Positions 1 through 7,132 of a stretch of DNA of 7,132 nucleotides are shown piece by piece (position 1 is the first letter of the stretch; every line of letters begins with the position of its first letter). The notes under the pieces were generated by a model. It was not told where the DNA came from. It worked only from the letters and a program-made list of their open reading frames with translations, and ran no database searches. The position numbers and the translations under genes are program-made. The stretch spans positions 1 through 7,132 of the forward strand of contig JAJXYU010000007.1 in assembly GCA_021780395.1 (NCBI GenBank), given 5' to 3'. The DNA comes from Pseudomonadota bacterium (GTDB taxonomy: Bacteria > Pseudomonadota > Gammaproteobacteria > Steroidobacterales > Steroidobacteraceae).

Positions 1-27
1 GATCCGGATCTTCCGCTCGTCGTTCAT
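1..27 (-). CDS. Start of an unidentified third gene of the minus-strand operon (partial)
   Basis: Only nine codons are inside the window, reading MNDERKIRI, and the reading frame is open at the left edge. The ATG overlaps the TGA of the upstream acyl-CoA dehydrogenase gene as ATGA, a typical translational-coupling junction. A GGGAG Shine-Dalgarno-like sequence at 36-40 lies 8 bases ahead of it, inside the upstream gene. Its position behind an acyl-CoA synthetase and an acyl-CoA dehydrogenase makes a further fatty-acyl or CoA-metabolism enzyme plausible, but nine residues do not identify a family and none is claimed. Confidence is only in the existence of a translated start here. Confidence 0.6.
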
Positions 28-1156
28 CGGGTCAACTCCCGCGCGATCAGCATCTTCAGGATCTCGCTGGTCCCGCCGCCGATCAGGGTGAAGCGCACGT
101 CGCGCAAGTAGCGTTGTATCGGGTATTCCATCGCGTAGCCGTAGGAGGCGTAGATCCGCGCGGCTTGGTCGCAGACGCTCGCGGCGGTCTCGCTCGCGAG
201 GAGCTTGGCCATCGCGGCCTCGCGGTGGTGGGCCAGGCCGGCGTCGTAGCGGCGGGCCGCGTCGTAGACCAGGAGCTCGGCGGCCGCGAGGCCGGTCGCC
301 ATCTCGGCGAGCTTGAGCTGGATCGCCTGGAACGCGGCAATCGGCTTGCCGAACTGCTTGCGTTCGGTCGCGTAGCGGATCGACGCGTCGAGCGCGGCGC
401 GGGCGACGCCGATCGCCATCGCGCCGGTGATCACCCGGATCTCCGCGAGCGTCTTGCGCAGGTGCTCCTCGCCGTCACCCTCCGCGTGCGAGAGCCGGTG
501 GGAGTCGGGGACGAAGCACCCGTCGAAGCCGAGCTCCGCGGTCGGCAGCGCCCACACCCCCATCTTGTGGATGCTGCGGCCGATGGTCAGTCCGGCCGCG
601 CCGCGCTCGACCAGGAAGATCGTGAGCTTCGCGTCGGCGCCGGCGCGTGCGAACACCGTGAAGAAGTCCGCGACGGTCGCCGACGTGACCCAGGTCTTCT
701 GGCCGGTGAGCCGGTAGCCGCCCTCGGCGCGCTCGGCCCTGGTAGCGATGCCGCCGAGGTCGCTCCCGGCGTTCGGCTCGGTCATGCAGATCGCGCCGAT
801 CTTCCGGCCGAGCAGCGCGGGTCGGAACAGGCGCTCCTTGATCGCATCGCTCCCGAGCAGTTGCAGGAACTTCGTGCCCATCAGCGCTTGCATCGCGGCC
901 GCGCCTGCGAGCGACAACGATCCGCGCGCGACCTCCTCGAGCGCGAGGCAGAACTCGGTCAGGCGCATCCCGGCGCCGCCGTCGGCTTCCGGGTAGCGCA
1001 TCGCGAACAGGCCGACGTCGGCAAGCAGCGCGAACAGCGTCGCCGGAAACTCGCCGGCCGCGTCGATCGCGGCCGCCTGCGGCGCGATCGCCTCGTCCGA
1101 CAGGCGCGCGAACGTGTCGCGGACCTGGCGCTGCTCGTCGGTGAGCCCGAGGTCCA

Positions 1157-1157
<1 letters not shown>
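24..1157 (-). CDS. Acyl-CoA dehydrogenase, FAD-dependent, with atypical active site
   Basis: The 377-residue product is of usual length for a soluble acyl-CoA dehydrogenase, an FAD flavoprotein that introduces an alpha,beta double bond into acyl-CoA and passes electrons to ETF. The N-terminal helical domain covers about 1-115. The middle domain carries the family signature CMTEPNAGSDLGG (124-136) and QKTWVTSA (153-160). The C-terminal domain has ERKQFGKPI (265-273) and an ending around YPIQRYLRDVR and IGGGTSEI (359-366). Two departures stand out. The Glu of MCAD/SCAD-type enzymes is Gly361, and the alternative position used by isovaleryl-CoA and long-chain enzymes (Glu directly before Arg241) is Ile240, with Glu239 one residue earlier. 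The flavin-side GG-x-GY motif reads AS-Y-GY (337-341). The ATG overlaps the ligase stop as TGATG with no clear Shine-Dalgarno, suggesting coupling. The substrate is unknown, and it might be a reductase-type or partner-dependent family member. Family assignment is secure; specificity is not. Confidence 0.93.
36..40 (-). promoter_or_regulatory. Ribosome binding site for the partial gene at 1-27
   Basis: On the minus strand GGGAG stands 8 bases before the ATG at 27-25. It lies within the last codons of the acyl-CoA dehydrogenase gene. It supports reading the ATGA overlap as a real start rather than a chance ATG. Confidence 0.5.
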
Positions 1158-2689
<1,532 letters not shown>

Positions 2690-2697
2690 CGCTATCG

Positions 2698-2701
2698 TTC
2701 C
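2698..2701 (-). promoter_or_regulatory. Ribosome binding site for the acyl-CoA synthetase
   Basis: On the minus strand GGAA ends 8 bases before the ATG at 2689-2687. It is modest, but it is the feature that favours the 510-residue start over the upstream TTG at 2836, which would place the start codon within the putative operator. Confidence 0.45.
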
Positions 2702-2806
2702 GCGACCGCGTGCCGCGCGGTCCGCCGGCGAGGGCCGATCCAAGAGGCGGGAGTGCCAGCCATCGGGTCCGATCTCGTCTCCGCCGCGGCCGCCAACGAC
2801 CGTGGT

Positions 2807-2839
2807 AAATTGCGTACTGCATACGGTACACTTCAATTT
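2807..2839. promoter_or_regulatory. Candidate shared promoter/operator between divergent operons
   Basis: This is the most AT-rich patch of the 175-base divergent gap. The outer hexamers AAATTG (2807-2812) and CAATTT (2834-2839) form an exact inverted repeat. Between them, GTAC at 2814-2817 and GTAC at 2826-2829 bound a 16-base imperfect palindrome in which 12 of 16 positions are self-complementary. A smaller exact repeat, CGTA-5-TACG, lies at 2813-2825. Weak sigma70-like boxes can be drawn on both strands, for example TTGCGT (2810-2815) with TCAATT (2833-2838) at 17 bases for hyuA, and TTGAAG (2836-2831, minus) with CAATTT (2812-2807, minus) at 18 bases for the ligase operon. The architecture suits one dimeric repressor controlling both directions. 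The box matches are poor, and no regulator gene is in the window. The rest of the gap (2690-2806 and 2840-2864) shows only ribosome binding sites. Confidence 0.4.
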
Positions 2840-2864
2840 CGAGCGGTGTCAATCAAGGCGTTCC

Positions 2865-4943
2865 ATGCGCGTAGGAATCGACGTCGGCGGAACCTTCACG
2901 GACTTCGTGCTGCTGCACGAGGGGAGCGGCGAGACGCTGACGCATAAGTGCCTCACGACCCCGACCGATCCGGCCGAGGCGATCCTCGACGGGCTCGCCG
3001 CGCTCGAGCGCCGGCGTCCCGGCACGATCGCGGACCTCGAGGAAGTGATCCACGGCACGACGCTCGTGATCAACGCGATCATCGAGCGCAAGGGCGCGCG
3101 GACCGGCCTGTTGACCACCCGCGGATTTCGCGACGTGCTCGAGCTCGGCCGCGAAGTGCGCTACGCCGCGTACGATCCGCACGCGCCGATGCCCGAGCCG
3201 CTCGTGCCGCGCGAGCGGCGCCTCGAAGTCGACGAGCGCGTGCGCGCCGACGGCAGCGTGCTCGTGCCGCTCGATCGTGACAGCGTGGCCGCCGCGCTCG
3301 CACAGTTCGCAGCGGACCAGGTCGAGTCGATCGCGGTCTGCCTGCTCAATTCGTTCGAGAACCCGGCGCACGAGCGGCAGGTCAAGCAGTGGATCGCCGA
3401 GGCGCTGCCCGGAGTGTCGGTGTCGATATCCTACGAGGTCCTGCCGCAGATCCGCGAATACGAACGGACCAGCACCACGGTAGCGAACGCCTACGTGAAG
3501 CCGCTGACCGAGTCCTATCTGCGGTCGCTCCGGCAGCGCCTCGCGGACCGGGGTTTCCACGGACGGTTGTTCATCATGTTGTCCTCCGGCGGCGTCACTT
3601 CGGCCGACATCGCGGCCGCCTATCCGGTGCGGATCATCGAGTCGGGTCCGTGCGCGGCGGTGATCGCCGGCCAGTACTTCAGCAAGCTGTTCGATCTGCC
3701 GGACATGTTCTGCTTCGACATGGGCGGCACCACGGCGAAGTCCTGCCTGATCCAGAACGGCACCGCCGACGTGGTGCCCACGTTCGAGATCGGCCGCGTG
3801 CAGCGGTTCGAGAAGGGCAGCGGGATCACCCTGCAGGTGCCGGTCGTCGACCTGATGGAGATCGGCGCGGGTGGCGGGTCCATCGCGCGGCGCAGCCGGG
3901 TCGGCACCTTGCAGGTCGGCCCGCAGAGCGCCGGCGCCGAGCCCGGGCCGATCTGCTACGGCCGCGGCGGCACCGCGCCCACGGTGACCGACGCCGACCT
4001 GCTGCTCGGCTATCTCGATCCCGGGTATTTCCTCGGCGGCACGATGCCACTCGACCTCGCGGCGGCGCGTCGCGGCGTCGAGGAGCAGATCGCCGAACCG
4101 CTCGGAATCTCCGGGCTGCAGGCCGCGTGGGGCATTCACGACCTGATCAACGAAACGATGGCCGCCGCCGCGAAGACCCACATCGCCGAACGCGGCGGCA
4201 ACGCGCAACGGGTGACGATCGCGGGCTTCGGCGGCGCAGGTCCCGTGCACCTGTACGGCCTCGCACGCAAGCTCGGCGCGCCGCGGCTGCTCGTGCCGCC
4301 GAACGCCGGCGTCGGTTCGGCGCTCGGCTTCTTCACCGCGCCGCGCGCGTTCGACGTCGTGCGCAGCCACAAGACACCGCTTGCGACTGCGGACTTCGCC
4401 GCTCTGGAAGTCCTGTTCCGCGGTCTCGAGGAGTCGGCCGCCGCGGCGCTGCGCTCGAGCGGTGCCGGCGACGATACGGTCTGCGTCGAACGCAGCGCCG
4501 ACCTGCGCTTCATCGGCCAGGGTTCCGAGACGACCCTGCCGCTGCCGGCGACGGATTTCGCGGGCCTCACCGTCGCCGGGCTGCGCGAACGCTTCGATGC
4601 GGTCTACGCGAAGCTCTACGGCCGCACCTATCCGGAGTGCGCCGTGGAGTTCGTGAGCTTCCGGGTCCGCGCGAGCCTGCCGGTGCGGCTGCTCGAACTG
4701 CCGCGGCTCGCGCCGGTCGCGGGCGCGACCGTGGCCGACGCGCGCAAGGGCGAGCGGCTCGCGTACTGCCCCGTGGCCGGCGGGATGATCCCGCACGCGG
4801 TCTACGACCGGTACCGCCTCGCGCCCGGCGTGCGGTTCACCGGGCCGGCGATCGTCGAGGAGCGCGAATCGACCCTGGTCGTCGGTGCGGGCGGACAGGT
4901 CCGCGTCGACGACCACGGTTTCCTGTGGATCGACCTGCCCTGA
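2865..4943 (+). CDS. hyuA: Hydantoinase/oxoprolinase family protein, subunit A (HyuA-like)
   Basis: The 692-residue product has the usual length of HyuA-type subunits. These ATP-binding ASKHA-fold proteins pair with HyuB in hydantoinases, 5-oxoprolinase, lactamases and acetone/acetophenone carboxylases, where they phosphorylate or otherwise activate the substrate carbonyl. The N-terminal Hydant_A_N domain starts with the phosphate loop GIDVGGTFTDF (4-14) and has HGTTLVINAI (63-72). IREYERTSTTVANAYVKP (196-213) is the usual domain-linking segment. The main domain has FDMGGTTAKS (284-293), GAGGGSIA (334-341), AGAEPGPICYGRGG (356-369), PTVTDADLLLGYL (372-384) and AGFGGAGPVH (453-462). The C-terminal domain has GQGSE (551-555) and GPAIVEERESTLVV (660-673). 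TTAK replaces the TSTD commonly found in the second phosphate motif. The ATG follows AAGG at 2855-2858 with a 6-base gap. HyuB follows after 13 bases. Substrate and reaction type are not resolved; the symbol marks the family, not a proven hydantoinase. Confidence 0.92.
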   Translation: MRVGIDVGGTFTDFVLLHEGSGETLTHKCLTTPTDPAEAILDGLAALERRRPGTIADLEEVIHGTTLVINAIIERKGARTGLLTTRGFRDVLELGREVRYAAYDPHAPMPEPLVPRERRLEVDERVRADGSVLVPLDRDSVAAALAQFAADQVESIAVCLLNSFENPAHERQVKQWIAEALPGVSVSISYEVLPQIREYERTSTTVANAYVKPLTESYLRSLRQRLADRGFHGRLFIMLSSGGVTSADIAAAYPVRIIESGPCAAVIAGQYFSKLFDLPDMFCFDMGGTTAKSCLIQNGTADVVPTFEIGRVQRFEKGSGITLQVPVVDLMEIGAGGGSIARRSRVGTLQVGPQSAGAEPGPICYGRGGTAPTVTDADLLLGYLDPGYFLGGTMPLDLAAARRGVEEQIAEPLGISGLQAAWGIHDLINETMAAAAKTHIAERGGNAQRVTIAGFGGAGPVHLYGLARKLGAPRLLVPPNAGVGSALGFFTAPRAFDVVRSHKTPLATADFAALEVLFRGLEESAAAALRSSGAGDDTVCVERSADLRFIGQGSETTLPLPATDFAGLTVAGLRERFDAVYAKLYGRTYPECAVEFVSFRVRASLPVRLLELPRLAPVAGATVADARKGERLAYCPVAGGMIPHAVYDRYRLAPGVRFTGPAIVEERESTLVVGAGGQVRVDDHGFLWIDLP

Positions 4944-4947
4944 GGAG
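4942..4947 (+). promoter_or_regulatory. Ribosome binding site that fixes the hyuB GTG start
   Basis: GAGGAG overlaps the last two bases of the hyuA TGA and stands 9 bases before GTG at 4957-4959. It is the strongest Shine-Dalgarno match in the window. It supports the GTG codon over the more upstream in-frame GTG at 4885, which would lie inside hyuA. Confidence 0.7.
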
Positions 4948-4956
4948 TGCTGCCCC

Positions 4957-6669
4957 GTGTCGCGTTTCGATCCCGTCACGCTCGAGATCCTCTGGCGCCG
5001 CCTCGTGTCGATCGTCGACGAGGCCGACGCCGCGGTCGCGCGCACCGCGTTCTCCAGCGTGCTGCGTGACTCGCATGACTACACCTGCATGTTCACCGAC
5101 AGCCGCGGGCGCGAACTCGCGCAAGGCACCCTCGCGAGCCCGGGCCAGTCGGGCGCGATGGCGCTCGGGATCAAGACGCTGGTGCAGGGCCGCCCGGCGG
5201 ACTTCTTCCGGCCGGGCGACGTGTTCATCACGAACGATCCGTGGGCGCTCGCGGGTCACTTGAACGACGTCTGCGTGCTCGCCCCGGTGTTCCACCGCGA
5301 TCGCTTGATCGCGTTCACCGCCTGCATCCTTCACCACGCCGACGTCGGCGGACGGGTCGCGTCGAACAACCACGACGTGTTCGAGGAGGGGTTGTTCCTG
5401 CCGTTGGTGCGTCTGTATCGCGCCGGCGAACCGAACCCGGACGTGCTCGACATCATCCGGGCGAACGTGCGGACTCCCGAGCAGGTGCTCGGCGATATCC
5501 GCTCGCAGATCGCCGCGAACCACGTCTGCGCACGGCACATCCGGCAGCTGCTCGACGACTACCGGCTCGACGACCTCGACGCGCTGGGAGAGGAGATCAT
5601 CCGCCGCAGCGAACGGAGCCTGCGCGAGTCGATCGCGCGGGTTCCCGATGGCACCTACCGCGCGCGCGGGACGATCGAGCAGATCGAAGGCCATGCGCCG
5701 GTCGAGATCCATTGCGAACTGCGGATCGCCGGCAGCGACGTCGTCGTCGACCTGACGGGTTCGGCGCCGCAGGTCGACTGGGGCGGGAACGTCGTGTTCA
5801 ACTTCACCTACGCGTACGTGCACATGGCGATCAAGAGCATCTTCGATCCCGAGTTGCCGAACAACGAGGGCACCGCCGCGCCGATCACCCTGATCGCCCC
5901 GGAAGGATCGGTCGTCAACTGCCGGCATCCGGCGCCGGTGGTCGCGCGGATGCAGATCGGCCACTTCATGACCGAGATCATCTACCGCGCGCTGGCGCCG
6001 GTGCTGCCGGAGCGGGTGATCGCCGGCAGCGGCGGAACGCCGGCGACGATGCAGGTGTTCTACGGTGTGCGCGCGACCGGGGAGCCGTTCCACACCGCGG
6101 TGATCCGCGGCGGCGGCATGGGCGCGGGCGCGGGCGGCGACGGATCGGGCAGCTTCGTGTTCCCGGCGAACGCGGCGAATACGCCGGTGGAGATCTTCGA
6201 GAGCGACACGCCGCTCGTGATCCGCTCGCGGGAGTTGCTCGCCGACTCCGGCGGCGCGGGCAGGCATCGCGGCGCACAGGGCCGGCGCGAGGTGATCTGG
6301 GTCCCGGACGACGAGCACGGTCCGCGCGGGAGCGTCGGCATGGCGATCCAGTCCGGGCGGTTCCAGCGCGCACCGGAAGGCCTCTACGGCGGTCGCGCCG
6401 GCGCGCTCGCGCGCTTGACGGTGAACGGCCGGCCGGCGGATCCCTATGGATTGACGAGACTCAAGCGCGGCGACGTGGTCGAGTTCGACACCGCGGGCGG
6501 CGGCGGCTTCGGCGATCCGGCGGAACGGGATGCGGCCGCGGTGGCCCGCGACCTCGCGAGCGGCCGGGTTACGCCCGCGCAGGCCGCGATCGACTATCGG
6601 TTCACCCCGGACGAGGCGCCGCGAGCGGCCGCGGCAGGCTCGGGCGCACGAGGAGTGGGGCGAACCTGA
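4957..6669 (+). CDS. hyuB: Hydantoinase/oxoprolinase family protein, subunit B (HyuB-like)
   Basis: With the GTG start the protein has 570 residues and begins MSRFDPVTLEIL, matching the usual HyuB beginning; a good ribosome binding site precedes it. HyuB subunits carry the metal-dependent half of the ATP-dependent ring-opening or carboxylation reaction and work in a complex with HyuA. Visible family motifs are RTAFSSVLRDSHDYTCMFTD (29-48), ITNDPWALAGHLNDVCVLAP (91-110), HHADVGG (126-132), PNNEG (301-305), GGGMGAGAGGDGSGSF (385-400), RELLADSGGAGRHRG (425-439) and TAGGGGFGDP (512-521). The Asp and His residues of TNDPW, GHLND and HHADVGG are candidate metal ligands by analogy with the family. 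The residue after SPG (position 64) is Gln where related sequences often have His. The tail beyond about 549 is Ala/Gly/Arg-rich and lies in the overlap with the convergent nnrS gene. It is cotranscribed with hyuA. The substrate is unknown. Confidence 0.92.
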   Translation: MSRFDPVTLEILWRRLVSIVDEADAAVARTAFSSVLRDSHDYTCMFTDSRGRELAQGTLASPGQSGAMALGIKTLVQGRPADFFRPGDVFITNDPWALAGHLNDVCVLAPVFHRDRLIAFTACILHHADVGGRVASNNHDVFEEGLFLPLVRLYRAGEPNPDVLDIIRANVRTPEQVLGDIRSQIAANHVCARHIRQLLDDYRLDDLDALGEEIIRRSERSLRESIARVPDGTYRARGTIEQIEGHAPVEIHCELRIAGSDVVVDLTGSAPQVDWGGNVVFNFTYAYVHMAIKSIFDPELPNNEGTAAPITLIAPEGSVVNCRHPAPVVARMQIGHFMTEIIYRALAPVLPERVIAGSGGTPATMQVFYGVRATGEPFHTAVIRGGGMGAGAGGDGSGSFVFPANAANTPVEIFESDTPLVIRSRELLADSGGAGRHRGAQGRREVIWVPDDEHGPRGSVGMAIQSGRFQRAPEGLYGGRAGALARLTVNGRPADPYGLTRLKRGDVVEFDTAGGGGFGDPAERDAAAVARDLASGRVTPAQAAIDYRFTPDEAPRAAAAGSGARGVGRT

Positions 6670-7132
6670 ACGCGTAGATCGAGAACGCGAGCGCCCACAG
6701 CAGCGCCGCGGCGCCCACGAGCCATTCGGGCCCGTGCGCCAGCGCGAACCCGATCCGCGCGAGCGCGGCGATCGGCAGCAGCGCGTACGCGAACCGCATC
6801 GCACGGTCCGCGCGGACCGGGCGGCCGGTGTGCTTCAGCGCGACGCGCGTCATCAGACCGAGCTTCAGTGTGCTGTACGCGCCGATCGTGAACGCATGGA
6901 TCGCAGCGTCCTGCCACGCGGCGCGCGTGCCGGCGCAGGCGCGCAGCAGGAAGGACGCGATCAACCACAGGTACCCGAGGTGCACGCAGCGCAGGATCGG
7001 GTCGCGGAACGCGCGCCAGCCGCGCCATCGGGCCCAGCGCCACGCGTGGATCAGCGCGGCCGCGCCCGCGGTCACGGTCACCCAGCGCGCGGGCGCGTGC
7101 AGCACGTCGGCGAGCGCGAACGCGAGCATCGC
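6602..7132 (-). CDS. nnrS: NnrS family membrane protein, C-terminal part (5' end outside window)
   Basis: The frame is open at the right edge, leaving 176 residues plus TGA. It matches the C-terminal half of NnrS, a heme- and copper-containing inner-membrane protein linked to nitric oxide metabolism and protection from nitrosative stress. About five hydrophobic segments can be seen: around WVTVTAGAAALIHAW, HLGYLWLIASFLL, AAIHAFTIGAYSTLKLGLM, FAYALLPIAALARIGFALA and WLVGAAALLWALAFSIYAF. The most telling feature is the block HAFTIGAYSTLKLGLMTRVA followed directly by LKHTGRP, the conserved histidine-containing signature. It is normally written with Gly before HTGR; here that residue is Lys (codon 6835-6833). 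The ending FAPLLVRPSLPRP is also typical of NnrS C termini. The gene is convergent to hyuB, overlaps it by 68 bp, and is unlikely to be part of the same pathway. Family assignment is confident; functional competence is unknown without the N-terminal half. Confidence 0.85.
   Translation of the reverse strand, partial: AMLAFALADVLHAPARWVTVTAGAAALIHAWRWARWRGWRAFRDPILRCVHLGYLWLIASFLLRACAGTRAAWQDAAIHAFTIGAYSTLKLGLMTRVALKHTGRPVRADRAMRFAYALLPIAALARIGFALAHGPEWLVGAAALLWALAFSIYAFRFAPLLVRPSLPRPLAAPRPG

Noticed and set aside
2690..2836. A 49-residue N-terminal extension of the ligase from a TTG at 2836
   Set aside because: The added residues do not resemble the family, the start would lie within the putative operator, and the ATG at 2689 has a reasonable ribosome binding site and a typical family beginning.
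2853..5045. A 730-codon minus-strand frame opposite hyuA
   Set aside because: It covers the divergent promoter region and mirrors hyuA codons. The translation is rich in Arg, Ala, Asp and His and has no recognisable domain.
6618..6635. GCCGCG-6-CGCGGC inverted repeat near the convergent gene ends, considered as a terminator
   Set aside because: There is no T-tract on either strand, it lies inside both coding regions, and such GC-only hairpins are expected by chance at this base composition.
2865..6669. Calling the hyuAB pair an acetone or acetophenone carboxylase, or a 5-oxoprolinase or hydantoinase
   Set aside because: All these enzymes share the HyuA/HyuB core. No additional carboxylase-type small subunit is visible between or directly after the two genes, and no substrate-specific residues can be read reliably, so only the family is assigned.
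4837..6804. Long frames opposite or out of phase with hyuB (minus 4837-6804, plus 5241-6677, plus 3389-5263)
   Set aside because: High-GC shadows. hyuA and hyuB in the chosen frames show all conserved family motifs at the expected spacing.

Overview
The window is GC-rich coding DNA (about 70% G+C by eye). Every stop codon visible here is TGA, codon use strongly favours G or C in the third position, and genes are packed with overlaps. Together with an NnrS-family membrane protein, this suggests a high-GC proteobacterium; no marker gene gives a closer placement. No tRNA, rRNA, CRISPR array, insertion sequence or other mobile element was seen.

Layout. Positions 1-2689 (minus strand) hold a tightly overlapped catabolic operon. 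Read in its own direction it is an AMP-forming acyl-CoA synthetase (2689-1157), then an acyl-CoA dehydrogenase (1157-24), then the first nine codons of a third gene that leaves the window (27-1). The junctions are TGATG and ATGA, so translation is probably coupled. A 175-base divergent intergenic region (2690-2864) contains an AT-richer, partly palindromic patch at 2807-2839 that probably carries both promoters and perhaps one shared operator. Positions 2865-6669 (plus strand) hold hyuA and hyuB, the two subunits of an ATP-dependent hydantoinase/oxoprolinase/carboxylase-type enzyme, separated by 13 bases. From 6602 to the right edge (minus strand) is the C-terminal part of an NnrS-family heme-copper membrane protein, whose 3' end overlaps the 3' end of hyuB by 68 bp.

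How the genes may work together. HyuAB-family enzymes use ATP to activate a carbonyl or amide group, then hydrolyse a ring (hydantoin, 5-oxoproline, lactam) or carboxylate a ketone. Either reaction yields a carboxylate. The divergent operon could then convert that carboxylate to a CoA thioester and alpha,beta-desaturate it, as in the first steps of beta-oxidation. This is inference from family knowledge and gene order: the substrate cannot be read from the sequence and no regulator is visible. The NnrS homologue is convergent and belongs to a different function (nitric oxide or nitrosative-stress physiology).

The main oddities are an acyl-CoA dehydrogenase lacking a glutamate at both usual catalytic-base positions, a HyuA with TTAK in place of the common TSTD in its second phosphate-binding motif, and the overlapping convergent ends of hyuB and nnrS.
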